Assembly (NCBI GenBank): GCA_964422155.1
Contig: CAYQZZ010000004.1
Span: 1-64,000, forward strand
From: JBGPRB01 sp964422155
Lineage (GTDB): Bacteria; Chloroflexota; Dehalococcoidia; Dehalococcoidales; RBG-16-60-22
DNA length: 64,000 bases
Reading direction: 5' to 3'
Shown piece after piece: positions 42,038-50,365 of this stretch. The notes beneath the pieces were generated by a model. It searched no databases. It had not been told where the DNA came from and worked only from the letters and a program-made list of their open reading frames with translations. The first letter of the stretch is position 1. The number at the start of each line of letters is the position of its first letter. Position numbers and translations under genes: made by a program.

Positions 42038-43444
42038 TTATTCCAGCCGGACCTTCGTGCCGTATATCGGTACCGAGGTATCATAGCCGGTTTTTTCCCT
42101 TAAAAAATCACTGAACTGCTCGGCGGCCCTGGATTCTCCATGGGTAATGAAAACATGCCTGGGGTTTGCCGAAAGATTGGAAAGCCATTTTAAAAGCTCG
42201 TCTCTATCGGCGTGAGCGGAAAAACCCTGTATCTGGACTATCCGGGCGCGGACAGGATACTGCTGCCCGTGGATTCGGACGTTCCGGGCGCCATCAAGTA
42301 TCTGTCTGCCCAGGGTGCCTTCCGCCTGATAACCGACGAACAGCACGGTACACTCTGGCCGCGAGATGTTATTGACGAGGTGGTGCTTTATCCGGCCGCC
42401 GGTGCACATACCGGAACCGGCGATAATCATGACGGTGCCGGTAATTGCGTTCAGGGCTTTTGACTCCTCTACGGTCTCCACCATTTTCAGGCCGGGGAAG
42501 TCGAAAGGCGATTGGTGCCGGCGTATAAGGTCTTTCATCTCGCTGTCAAACAGCTCGGCGTGTCGCTTGTAAACCTCGGTGATTTTTATCGCCATCGGGC
42601 TGTCGAGATAAACCGTCAGGTCAGGTATGCGATTTTCCCTAAGCAGGGTATTGAGATAGTAAAGTATTTCCTGAGTTCGCTGCAAAGCGAAACTGGGGAC
42701 GATGATATTGCCCCCGGCGGCGAAGGCCGCTTTAACTATTACCGCCAGCTCGTCGCCGATTTCCTCAGTACCCTCGTGTTTGCGGTCGCCGTAGGTGGAT
42801 TCCATCACGACATAGTCCGTCTTGTGGAATACGCTCGGGTCGTGCAATATCGGGCGGTTCCAACGGCCGACATCTCCGGAGAAAACGATGCTCCTCTTTT
42901 CTCCTCTCTGGCTGATAACCAGCTTTATCATGGATGAGCCCAGCACATGACCGGCATCGTGGAAGGTGGCTTCGATGCCATTGCCGATAGTTACCGGTTG
43001 ATTGTATTCGACGGGAGAAAACAGTCGTAAAGATGCCTCGGCATCGGCGACCGTATAGAGAGGGATTTCAGGATAGGAACCTTTTCTACCCTCTCTGATG
43101 TGCCTCTTTTTCTTATACGAGGCGTCTTCTTCCTGCAGGTGTGCCGCGTCAAGTAGTATGATTTTAGCGATATCGGCAGTAGCAGGAGTACAGATTACCT
43201 TGCCCCGGAACCCCTCATCCACCAGCTTGGGGAGCAGTCCGGAGTGGTCCAGATGGGCGTGGGTCAGCAGGACAGCCGCCAGTTCTTTTGGCGAGCATCT
43301 GAAGGGTTCCCAGTTTCTGTCCAGGAACTCCCTTTCCTGATAGAGTCCGCAATCTATAAGGAGCTTTATATTATTAGCTTCTACCAGGTACCGCGAACCG
43401 GTCACGCCGCGGGCAGCACCCATAAAAGACAGGTCGATATCCAT
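42038..43444 (-). CDS. Metallo-beta-lactamase/beta-CASP ribonuclease
   Basis: 468 residues. The metal motif THAHLDHSG (about 60) and downstream Asp/His ligands of the lactamase fold are intact. The beta-CASP insert contains VPSFALQRTQEILYYL, and AGSGMCTGGRIKHHL and GFSAHADRDELL are its closing motifs. This is the stand-alone CPSF/YSH1-like type without KH domains, active on RNA. The LOG gene follows on the same strand. Confidence 0.93.
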   Translation of the reverse strand: MDIDLSFMGAARGVTGSRYLVEANNIKLLIDCGLYQEREFLDRNWEPFRCSPKELAAVLLTHAHLDHSGLLPKLVDEGFRGKVICTPATADIAKIILLDAAHLQEEDASYKKKRHIREGRKGSYPEIPLYTVADAEASLRLFSPVEYNQPVTIGNGIEATFHDAGHVLGSSMIKLVISQRGEKRSIVFSGDVGRWNRPILHDPSVFHKTDYVVMESTYGDRKHEGTEEIGDELAVIVKAAFAAGGNIIVPSFALQRTQEILYYLNTLLRENRIPDLTVYLDSPMAIKITEVYKRHAELFDSEMKDLIRRHQSPFDFPGLKMVETVEESKALNAITGTVMIIAGSGMCTGGRIKHHLVNNISRPECTVLFVGYQAEGTLGRQILDGARNVRIHGQQYPVRARIVQIQGFSAHADRDELLKWLSNLSANPRHVFITHGESRAAEQFSDFLREKTGYDTSVPIYGTKVRLE

Positions 43445-43532
43445 GCCTTGCGTCCTCGTTATTCTATCATGATAACATCTGTGATGATGAGATGCCAGTG
43501 TGTAGCGATGAGAGTGTTAGCAATGATTTGGT

Positions 43533-43663
43533 GTCATTCCCGCCCCGATGAAATCGGGGTAAACTCCGGCGGGAATCCAGAGGTGGGGAAAAGGGGGTCT
43601 GGTCCTTCCTTAGAAGGACGGGTCAAGCCTTCAGGCTGAATCAGGCTGAAGCCCGAGAATGAC
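43533..43663. repeat. Interspersed repeat family B, copy 6
   Basis: GTCATTCC...GAATGAC ends. Shares CCCCGATGAAATCGGGG and AAACTCCGG with copies 1 and 2 and the TTCAGGCTGAA words of copy 5. It fills most of the gap between the nuclease promoter region and the CoA-binding gene's 3' end. Confidence 0.7.
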
Positions 43664-43670
43664 AATTATT

Positions 43671-44075
43671 CTATTGGTTTCCGCCGTGCAGTTTGATATG
43701 CTCCTTGCGCATGCACTTATTCATGACCACCTTTAAGCCGGCTTTTCTGGCCTCGGCGGCGGCCTCTTTGTTTATCACGCCTTCCTGCATCCAGACGGCT
43801 TTAGCGCCTGTTTTGATGGCCTCGCGCACGATGGGAGGAACGTCTTCTGACCGACGGAAGATATCGACGACGTCAACTTTTTCGGGGATGGAGGTAAGGT
43901 CGGGGTAACTCGTCTCCCCCAGTATCGTCTTTTCGCCGGGGTTAACCGGTATTATTTTATAGCCTTTTTCCTTCAGGTAGCTGGCGACGATGTGGCTGGG
44001 CCGTTCGGGGTTGGCGGAAAGGCCGACCACGGCTACGGTTCGGCTTTTATTGAGGATTTCCTCCATTCTGGTCAT
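43671..44075 (-). CDS. CoA-binding domain protein (YccU-like)
   Basis: 134 residues from the ATG at 44075, which has GGGAGGT 7 nt upstream. A GTG at 44093 is in frame but includes that ribosome site. The Rossmann motif VAVVGLSANPERPSHIVASYLKEKGY and ETSYPDLTSIPEKVDVVDIFR are typical of the succinyl-CoA-synthetase-like CoA-binding family. CoA or a CoA ester may be the ligand. Physiological role unknown. Monocistronic. Confidence 0.88.
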   Translation of the reverse strand: MTRMEEILNKSRTVAVVGLSANPERPSHIVASYLKEKGYKIIPVNPGEKTILGETSYPDLTSIPEKVDVVDIFRRSEDVPPIVREAIKTGAKAVWMQEGVINKEAAAEARKAGLKVVMNKCMRKEHIKLHGGNQ

Positions 44076-44177
44076 TACTTTACCTCCCGGCACTTTAGAC
44101 TCCAGAATTAAATCTAGCTTGTTTGCTCGTGAGTGTCAATACGGAACTCGTTCGGTTTAGTCGTGGTTATGCTACAA

Positions 44178-44206
44178 TTGACCGGGGCTACCCTCTGGCA
44201 TATAAT
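44178..44206 (+). promoter_or_regulatory. Sigma70-type promoter for the SDR gene
   Basis: TTGACC (44178-44183), 17 nt, TATAAT (44201-44206). The start codon is 48 nt downstream with AAGGAG before it. Confidence 0.75.
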
Positions 44207-44254
44207 TGCGGAGAACAAGTACGGCGTTAATAAATTCTATTGAAGGAGATTAAA

Positions 44255-45022
44255 ATGGACCGTGTTAAAGGTAAAGTAGCTATTGTGACAGGTGCGGCCA
44301 GCGGGCTGGGCAGGGCCACGGCACTATTATTAGCGAAGGAAGGGGCTAAGGTCACCGTCAGCGACATTAATGAGGTTAGCGGTAAAGAAGTAGTGAAGGA
44401 AATAAAACGTGAAGGCGGAGAGTCCATCTTCGTGAAACACGATGTTACCAGTGAAACTGACTGGAGCAGGGTCATCGAGAAGACTGTAGCTGAGTTCGGC
44501 AAGCTGGATATTCTCGTGAACAATGCCGGTGTCATGCTTATCAAAGAGTTAGAAAAAACGTCTCTGGAGGAATGGCGCCGGCTGATGAGTGTCAACCTGG
44601 ACGGCGTTTTCCTGGGCACGAAACACGCGATATTGGCCATGAAAAAGACCGGCGGCGGTTCGATTGTTAATATGTCCTCGGCCGTTGGTCTCATCGGCAC
44701 CATTGATAATACGTCGGCGTACTGTGCCAGTAAGGGTGCCGTAAGGCTCTTTACCAAAGCGGCTGCCCTCGAGTGTTCCAAGGCAGGCCGCGACTATAAT
44801 ATCCGTGTTAATTCCGTTCATCCCGGTATTATTGAAACACCCATGACGGCTCCCATGCTCAAGGACGAGACCCTGGGGAAAAATATGGAACAGGTTCAAC
44901 CCATCGGGTTTCTGGGTAAGCCCATCGATGTTGCCTATGCCGTCCTTTATCTTGCCTCGGACGAGTCCAGGTTGTCCACCGGAAGCGAGCTGGTGGTGGA
45001 CGGGGGCTGGACGGCGCGTTAA
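44255..45022 (+). CDS. Short-chain dehydrogenase/reductase
   Basis: 255 residues from the ATG at 44255 (AAGGAG 6 nt upstream). A TTG at 44240 overlaps the ribosome site. Classical SDR: TGAASGLG binds NAD(P), NNAG is at about 87, the catalytic Ser is in MSSAVG, and the catalytic pair is Tyr/Lys in YCASKG. The C-terminus GSELVVDGGW is standard. Asp in TVSDINE after beta-2 favours NAD over NADP. Substrate unknown. Monocistronic, with its own near-consensus promoter. Confidence 0.92.
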   Translation: MDRVKGKVAIVTGAASGLGRATALLLAKEGAKVTVSDINEVSGKEVVKEIKREGGESIFVKHDVTSETDWSRVIEKTVAEFGKLDILVNNAGVMLIKELEKTSLEEWRRLMSVNLDGVFLGTKHAILAMKKTGGGSIVNMSSAVGLIGTIDNTSAYCASKGAVRLFTKAAALECSKAGRDYNIRVNSVHPGIIETPMTAPMLKDETLGKNMEQVQPIGFLGKPIDVAYAVLYLASDESRLSTGSELVVDGGWTAR

Positions 45023-45060
45023 GGCAGCCCGCTGATATATGTCAGCCCTTTCCTCCGGCA

Positions 45061-45732
45061 CTATCCTATAAATATCTCGACCTTAGCCGGCCCGGCCATT
45101 TGATTGAGGTCATTGGTGAAAGCCGCCCAGTTGAGGTCGGTGCGGCGCCGGTACAGGTAGTGCAGGCTGACGCGGTTATCCACTACGGACATCGTCTCCA
45201 GCCTGAGGCTGCCCAGACGTTCCTTGAGGAAAGCGGACATCTTTCCTTCCAGCCCCGCATAAGCAGGCTGGTCGACGGAAATCATCAGGTGGCCCCTCCC
45301 GAAAACAGAGATGCGGTTGCGGGTCAGCCAGTGAATACCCAGGGCGACGAACACGACGCCGAAGAGAATGGCGGTTACCAGGAAATTATTGGTGGCGGCA
45401 CCGATTGATGAAGCGATGAGCAAAAGGAGGAAACCGATTTCGGCCGGGTCTTTTACCGGAGTCCGGAAGCGGACGAAGGACAGCGCTCCCAGCAGCCCCA
45501 GCGATAGCGGTATGGATACCTGGATGCCCAGGAAGAGCGCGGTGATAGCCGGTCCGCCGATGATGAAAGTACGGTGTACCCCGGCCCCGATGTGCCTTGA
45601 CCCGTAGAATATCTGGTACATCAGATAAGCGATAATGGAAGCCACAAAGGAAAACCCTATGGCAACGAGAATTTCCCAGAGTCCCAGTGGGGATTGCAGA
45701 CCTTTTATATACTGCCAGAATCCGTCAGACAT
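45061..45732 (-). CDS. DUF4956 membrane protein
   Basis: 223 residues. About four transmembrane helices between 20 and 135, with the conserved SLGLLGALSFVRFRTPVKDPAEIGFL segment between them. This charged RFRTPVKDP motif is the hallmark of DUF4956. A cytoplasmic domain of about 85 residues follows. It is the last gene of a trio with a VTC-domain polyphosphate polymerase-like protein (20 nt upstream) and a CotH kinase. The trio recurs in diverse bacteria. The function of DUF4956 is unknown. Confidence 0.9.
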   Translation of the reverse strand: MSDGFWQYIKGLQSPLGLWEILVAIGFSFVASIIAYLMYQIFYGSRHIGAGVHRTFIIGGPAITALFLGIQVSIPLSLGLLGALSFVRFRTPVKDPAEIGFLLLLIASSIGAATNNFLVTAILFGVVFVALGIHWLTRNRISVFGRGHLMISVDQPAYAGLEGKMSAFLKERLGSLRLETMSVVDNRVSLHYLYRRRTDLNWAAFTNDLNQMAGPAKVEIFIG

Positions 45733-45751
45733 GATATATCCTCCTTTTCAT

Positions 45752-46480
45752 CTATGGCACGGTTATTTTGCCCGAAGGTGATAAGCGAGCCACGCTCCCC
45801 GGCTCGGAAAAATGTGCATCGAGACAGCTGCCGTATTTGGAAAATCGGCCCCAGTCTATATCCAGAAGCCGCATGCGCCGGAGCGTAAAAGGTAGCTCCA
45901 GGGAAGGCCCCTTGACCTCGATGACGCCTCCCGTCAGGCGTATTTCACGTTCTTGGCGGCCCAGTTCCGGGGCAACCACCGTGGCGCGGATATCGGAGTC
46001 GAATGATACCCGCACGCCGGTCAGCATTTCGTTAAAACGGTAGCGCTGGTATGATATCACGATAATCGGCATTAAAGGTTTGTCGGGGAAATGGCTGAAC
46101 CTGGCCAGTGTTTCGATAATCGCCGTTTTGTCCAGAATCCCGCGGCTCAGATTCGCTGGCTTTAGCTGTTGTGCCTGTACCAGGAACCTCTGGCGCTGCT
46201 TGCTGCTGGCAAAGCCCTGTCTGGATTTAAGCTCGAGAAAGACAGGTATCTCTCCCTGTTCATCGATGTTATCGACGTACCATCGGATGCGTACCTTGTT
46301 TTTCCTGAAATCGCCCGATGCCGACCGCTCGTACTGGTCGAGGTCGGGGGTATCGAAGTACAGACTGTGGACACGGTCTTTTGGGTATTCCCTATCCGGC
46401 CGGCAGACCTGCCGCAATAAGGTATAAGCAAAGCCGATGTTCCTGGGCAGTATGGCGAATTTCCGTTCGAACCTCTCCAC
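45752..46480 (-). CDS. VTC-domain protein (polyphosphate polymerase-like)
   Basis: 242 residues. The triphosphate-tunnel fold is recognisable: RFERKFAI at the N-terminus, VHSLYFDTPD, KVRIRWY, FLELKSR and SYQRYRF contribute the basic and acidic tunnel residues. Yeast Vtc4 makes polyphosphate from ATP. Bacterial homologues are largely untested. The start is GTG. The frame is open further upstream but has no ATG/GTG/TTG there. It sits between CotH and DUF4956, suggesting a membrane-linked phosphate-transfer or polymer system. Confidence 0.88.
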   Translation of the reverse strand: MERFERKFAILPRNIGFAYTLLRQVCRPDREYPKDRVHSLYFDTPDLDQYERSASGDFRKNKVRIRWYVDNIDEQGEIPVFLELKSRQGFASSKQRQRFLVQAQQLKPANLSRGILDKTAIIETLARFSHFPDKPLMPIIVISYQRYRFNEMLTGVRVSFDSDIRATVVAPELGRQEREIRLTGGVIEVKGPSLELPFTLRRMRLLDIDWGRFSKYGSCLDAHFSEPGSVARLSPSGKITVP

Positions 46481-46562
46481 AGGTGTGGCTCTGGCTGACT
46501 CGGCGTTATTGACTGATTTACCGGTAATTTCTATTTCAATTGCCTCTGCGTATATTCATCAT

Positions 46563-48368
46563 TTAACCCGGGGGTTTCATCCAGTCCACCATCCACATGC
46601 TGCCCCCGTTGCCGCTGCCGTTGCTGGAGCGGCTCGGCCGCTCTCCGTTAAGCTGCTGCCGCACCGACTCATAGCGAGCTTTGATATATGTCTTCAGGCC
46701 GAGGGAGTTGGGGCCGAAGCCGGGCTGGCGGGGCGGCTGTGGAGCCTTCAGTGGACCGTAGATGTTCTGCAGGAACAAATCATAGGTCTCCGGCGTTAAG
46801 CAGCCCTTTAATTTCTCCACCTCGCCGGGTTTGAAATCACGCATCATTAACTCAAAGAGACTATTGACGCCGAAATTCGTGCGAAGGCAGGAGGTCTCCT
46901 TACTACGCAGGAAGAAGGGAAGCATCGGTGATGGCCCGCCGGCCATCCACCCCTCGAACAGGTCCGGCGGCCTCAGGTCCTCGGTAAGGCAGCGTTCCCA
47001 GTCCTCGTAGGTATAGAACATCTCGGTATCTGCTTTGGCATAAGGGCGTATCGTTTCGGCGAGCTTGTCGATACGCGGCAGGACAACATCCAGAGAGAAG
47101 GGCCCGTCCAGCAAATCTTTCATATAGCGGTTATAGGTGTCCAGGTATGGTTTATAAGATAGCAGTCGATTGACGAGGGGAAACCTTTTAATCGGACCGG
47201 CGGTTGGTTCGTCTATGTAATAATTAATTATGCCTTCCTTACGGATACCGCCGTTAAAGGTTCCGAAGACCATATTCAGGTCCCAGGGGATGAGCGAGAA
47301 CTTGCCGTTAACCTCATAGAGATAGGTGTTGTGCCCGATGCCGATATAGTTATCCAGATGCACAATACAGGCTGACACCGCGAAAAACCGCAGTGCTTCA
47401 TCCACATCCAGCACCTTCTCGATTTCCTGCGGAAAGGCCTCGTCGGGTTCGTTGTTGAGGACATCCAGGAATTTGAACAGGGCCGAGTAGTTAGGGTTGT
47501 TCTGATTGGTCTTCAGGGCCATACCCTCAATATAGTTGCGCGGCATTACCATCGGCGGAAGGCCGCGGAAGATATTACCCTGCGCCGGAGGTATAGGCTT
47601 GTAAGCAGCTACGGTCTCTTCCTGTCCCAGGGCGCGCAGGATGTCTAGGAGCGGACCGCCGCCGATATTGGTGTAGAGAATGGGGTTCTGGCGGGGCTGT
47701 TCGGGCATGCCCGGTATGACGATATTTTTATAGGCATCTTTTTCCGTCCAGTCCAGGCGCGCCGATATAACCTCGGGTTTGTACAGGTTGCCGTTGGCAT
47801 CGGTAAAGTACCGCTGGAGGAAAGGCTGGTCAACCGCCTCAGCCATAGTATATACGCCAAGATGGGTATCATTGACCCAGACATCGACAATTGAGGCGCG
47901 GGGAGCAGGGACACCCATCTTCGCGAATATCTCGTAGGAAATGACGTCCCGGAGGAGGGTGGGGTCGCTCCAGCCATTATTAAAATGGACCTTTTTCGCG
48001 CCGTGGAAAGTGCGTGCCCTATTGAATAGATTGAAATCAATCGCCAGCGGGAGCCTCAAGCTCGACCAGCCCACCGTTTGACCCAGCGAGGCGTTTCCCT
48101 TGGTCCGGATGCCGACATTGGGTATCTTTTCATCGTCGAACCAGAAATCAGCCTGTACGTACTGCTTTGTAAAAGCATTTGCCCTCAGGGATTCCCAGTC
48201 TTTTTCCTTCATCACGATACGCACCGTGGCCACGCGGTTGGTATCGAATGGTGACGCATTACGGTCAAAGGTTTTCCGGGACAGGCTGCCGGCGCACCCG
48301 GACACGCTGGTGGCGAGGACAATGAATAGTAAAAATCCCGCCAGGATAGCTTTAATATTTTTCCGCAT
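46563..48368 (-). CDS. CotH-family kinase, secreted lipoprotein
   Basis: 601 residues. A lipoprotein signal ends VSGC (Cys25), placing the protein outside the membrane. CotH features include HFNNGWSDPTLLRDVISYEIFAKMGVP, VDVWVNDTHLGVYTMAEAVD, GNLYKPE and the active-site WDLNMVFG. CotH of Bacillus phosphorylates spore-coat proteins. The fold is a divergent protein kinase. The Gly/Ser-rich stretch near the C-terminus (SRSSNGSGNGGS) looks like a flexible tail and could itself be a phosphorylation target. First gene of the CotH/VTC/DUF4956 group. Confidence 0.9.
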   Translation of the reverse strand: MRKNIKAILAGFLLFIVLATSVSGCAGSLSRKTFDRNASPFDTNRVATVRIVMKEKDWESLRANAFTKQYVQADFWFDDEKIPNVGIRTKGNASLGQTVGWSSLRLPLAIDFNLFNRARTFHGAKKVHFNNGWSDPTLLRDVISYEIFAKMGVPAPRASIVDVWVNDTHLGVYTMAEAVDQPFLQRYFTDANGNLYKPEVISARLDWTEKDAYKNIVIPGMPEQPRQNPILYTNIGGGPLLDILRALGQEETVAAYKPIPPAQGNIFRGLPPMVMPRNYIEGMALKTNQNNPNYSALFKFLDVLNNEPDEAFPQEIEKVLDVDEALRFFAVSACIVHLDNYIGIGHNTYLYEVNGKFSLIPWDLNMVFGTFNGGIRKEGIINYYIDEPTAGPIKRFPLVNRLLSYKPYLDTYNRYMKDLLDGPFSLDVVLPRIDKLAETIRPYAKADTEMFYTYEDWERCLTEDLRPPDLFEGWMAGGPSPMLPFFLRSKETSCLRTNFGVNSLFELMMRDFKPGEVEKLKGCLTPETYDLFLQNIYGPLKAPQPPRQPGFGPNSLGLKTYIKARYESVRQQLNGERPSRSSNGSGNGGSMWMVDWMKPPG

Positions 48369-48476
48369 CGTTAAGACACTAAAAGTGAGTTGTAGACAGA
48401 TTACCAGAAATAAGGAGATATTACAAATTTCTGGGTCAATGGGGCGGGTGACGGCAGAGCACTTGCCACCGTCACC

Positions 48477-49268
48477 CTATCCCTGTTGCTTTCTGCGGCC
48501 CACTACTCTTATTAGAGCGAGATACCTGCCGGCATCGGCTTCCAGGGTTTCCTCTTCCGAGGGGAAGATGAGCGTTCCTGCTTCAGCGCATGCCTTCTCG
48601 TACTGGAGCCAGTCCCGCCAGCCATCCGGTAGAATATCGGCCACCTCAACGTCAACCAGTCCCGTCCGCGCCCAGAAGTGCCGCCACCACTCGGCGGTAT
48701 GGAAGCACCAGCACTCGTCCGCCCAGAACACGCCGCCGCTCTTGCGGGGACGGGTCAAATGCTCGGGCACCGGGCCTTCGAAGTCGCGTACCAGCCCCGG
48801 CACTACTATCCCGATTTGCCCTCCAGGGCGGACAAACTTGCGTAAGTAGTTCAGGTAAAGGTCGTCGGTGCCGTAGTATTGATATGAATCCATACTAACG
48901 ATGGCGTCAAAGAATTCCTCAGCATATGGTAAAGAATGTGCCTCGGCATGTATCGGGTAGACCTGATTTTCCAGGCCGACTTCCCGGATACGCTGCCAGT
49001 TTTCGGTAGCGCTTATCCACAGGTCGGTCGCCCAGACCTGTACCCCGAACTCCCTCGCCAGGAAGACCGAGCTCAGCGCCTTACCGCAGCCCATATCCAG
49101 GACGCGCATCCCCGGTTTGAGGTCCATTTTCTCGCCAAGCCACTCCGTGAGCCAGAGGACGTTCGGCCCCATCCAGCCCTTTAATACCCATTCCGGTTTA
49201 TACTTAGCCGAACGTGGAAAACGGTCGTTCTTCAACAGCTCTCTCATTCTTTCTTTACTGATACTCAT
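48477..49268 (-). CDS. Class I SAM-dependent methyltransferase
   Basis: 263 residues. Motif I VLDMGCGKALSS, an acidic residue in ATDLW after beta-2, and DAIVSMDSYQYYG as the post-motif acidic loop. The N-terminal helical part (YKPEWVLKGWMGPNVLWLTEWL) and a C-terminal insert with FWADECWCFHTAEWWRHFW are shared with zebrafish-type cyclopropane/sterol-like methyltransferases, but I cannot name the substrate. AAGGAG precedes the ATG. Overlaps the upstream gene's stop by 4 nt. Confidence 0.88.
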   Translation of the reverse strand: MSISKERMRELLKNDRFPRSAKYKPEWVLKGWMGPNVLWLTEWLGEKMDLKPGMRVLDMGCGKALSSVFLAREFGVQVWATDLWISATENWQRIREVGLENQVYPIHAEAHSLPYAEEFFDAIVSMDSYQYYGTDDLYLNYLRKFVRPGGQIGIVVPGLVRDFEGPVPEHLTRPRKSGGVFWADECWCFHTAEWWRHFWARTGLVDVEVADILPDGWRDWLQYEKACAEAGTLIFPSEEETLEADAGRYLALIRVVGRRKQQG

Positions 49269-49840
49269 TTGGTTTCTCCTTTTGTTTTTAACCAGTACTT
49301 ATACAACATTTCTCTATTCCATACCTGGGCTTCGATATTGAACCTATATTCATCATAAATTCTGTATTTCTGGATTACTGATGGTAAATCCTCGTATCTA
49401 TAAACCTTGGGCGTGTTGGTACGTCCTCCGCTGATGATATTACCATCAGCATCCACAATAAACTCATACATGCTGTCGGGGTAAGTAAAGGAAACCGCCG
49501 ATAGGTCGATTTCTTGAAGAGGTATCCTTATCTCCTCGCCGTTCTTTTGAAGGTCAATCCTGATATCAAATTCTCCTTTGGGGGACTCACCTAAGGTCAT
49601 ATATACGGGGACTCCTATTTCAGGTCTCCCTCCAAGCCTTCTTAATTCTTGATATATCCACCTTTCTATTTCCCTCCTGTGTATTAGATAGTCATCCTGA
49701 GCATAAAAGAGTCCAATTCCATTCTTCAGGCAATGAGCCTGTTTTACTTTATTGGCTTCTTCAAGTGGTAAATCATTCAAAGATAAAAATGGGTACTCTC
49801 CCTTCTGGTAATAACGTGTTAAATATTCAGGTACAACCAT
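49265..49840 (-). CDS. Uncharacterised protein under control of a structured leader
   Basis: 191 residues, not recognised. No cysteine cluster (single Cys37), signal peptide or membrane segment. Predicted mixed alpha/beta, with EIERWIYQELRRLGG as a strong helix and DIRIDLQKNGEEIRIPLQEIDLS as strands. GGAGG precedes the ATG by 8 nt. Its stop overlaps the methyltransferase start (ATGA), so the two are made together. The 250-nt leader with two terminators upstream implies that the pair is regulated by premature termination. Confidence 0.7.
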   Translation of the reverse strand: MVVPEYLTRYYQKGEYPFLSLNDLPLEEANKVKQAHCLKNGIGLFYAQDDYLIHRREIERWIYQELRRLGGRPEIGVPVYMTLGESPKGEFDIRIDLQKNGEEIRIPLQEIDLSAVSFTYPDSMYEFIVDADGNIISGGRTNTPKVYRYEDLPSVIQKYRIYDEYRFNIEAQVWNREMLYKYWLKTKGETK

Positions 49841-49872
49841 GAAATAACCTCCATTGTTATAATCTGAAAAAG

Positions 49873-49902
49873 AAAAAACCGCAGATGTGTCACACCCGCG
49901 GT
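49873..49902 (-). terminator. Intrinsic terminator 2 in the leader
   Basis: On the minus strand ACCGC-GGGTG...CATCTGCGGT forms a stem followed by TTTTTT. It contains segment 3 of the switch and lies 33 nt before the start codon. Confidence 0.7.
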
Positions 49903-49944
49903 CGGTATACGAGTATATTCGATTTATAGCCGGGCTGAATAAAC

Positions 49945-49970
49945 AAAAAAGCCGCTCCCGGAGGAACGGC
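49945..49970 (-). terminator. Intrinsic terminator 1 in the leader
   Basis: On the minus strand GCCGTTCC-TCC-GGGAGCGGC followed by TTTTTTG. It lies between the possible aptamer and terminator 2. Confidence 0.75.
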
Positions 49971-50098
49971 CAAGTTATCGTCTCTCTTTAGAAAGGCTGC
50001 TTAGCCGGAAACCTGCCGGGGTGTGACAGCGAGATGGATTTCATATCTGACTTGAGCTAACATCAACACCCCACTTTTTAGAGTTTAATTTCGGGGTA

Positions 50099-50127
50099 AT
50101 CATATCATGCACTCACGTCAGTGTCAA
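50099..50127 (-). promoter_or_regulatory. Sigma70-type promoter driving the leader
   Basis: On the minus strand TTGACA (50127-50122), 17 nt, TATGAT (50104-50099). Confidence 0.75.
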
Positions 50128-50142
50128 GCCAGGTTAGTAGAG

Positions 50143-50307
50143 GTCGTTTAGTAACCGCTCATGGTGAGACCTCGGCGTGAGCTCGGTCGATCGCCCGTCG
50201 AACCATAGCGGCATATTTTCTTGCCCTTCGACAAGCTCAGCGCCTGCCCTGAGTGAAGCGAACGGGGCGAGCGGTGAAGAAACGCTTTTTGTTCATTTCT
50301 AAACGAC
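50143..50307. repeat. MITE-like element, repeat family A copy 2
   Basis: Terminal inverted repeats GTCGTTTAG (50143-50151) and CTAAACGAC (50299-50307), then inner CCGCTC/GAGCGG, and the family core GGTGAGACCTCGGCGTGAGC and CCTTCGACAAGCTCA. No ORF. It lies between the leader promoter and the MFS gene. Confidence 0.7.
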
Positions 50308-50365
50308 TTCGTTAGTATTTAGCGGGCGGTTATGTTATCGTTATATTATTCGGAGTTAGTGGTTA

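Larger units (their letters stand above)
49841..50092 (-). promoter_or_regulatory. Structured 5' leader: riboswitch or attenuator candidate
   Basis: The predicted transcript starts near 50092 and runs about 250 nt before the ATG at 49840. Three segments can pair in exclusive ways: segment 1 (RNA GGGGUGU, positions 50072-50066), segment 2 (UGUCACACCCC, 50028-50018) and segment 3 (GGGUGUGACA, 49897-49888). Segments 1 and 2 pair over 7 nt and enclose a possible ligand-binding domain. Segments 2 and 3 pair over 10 nt. Segment 3 is part of the second of two terminator hairpins, so 2-3 pairing would stop it forming. The sequence does not match any riboswitch class I know by eye. Confidence 0.6.

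Noticed and set aside
49841..50092. SAM, T-box or cobalamin riboswitch
   Set aside because: CCCGGCA and GGGTG words are present, but the surrounding conserved cores of those classes are not; class left open.
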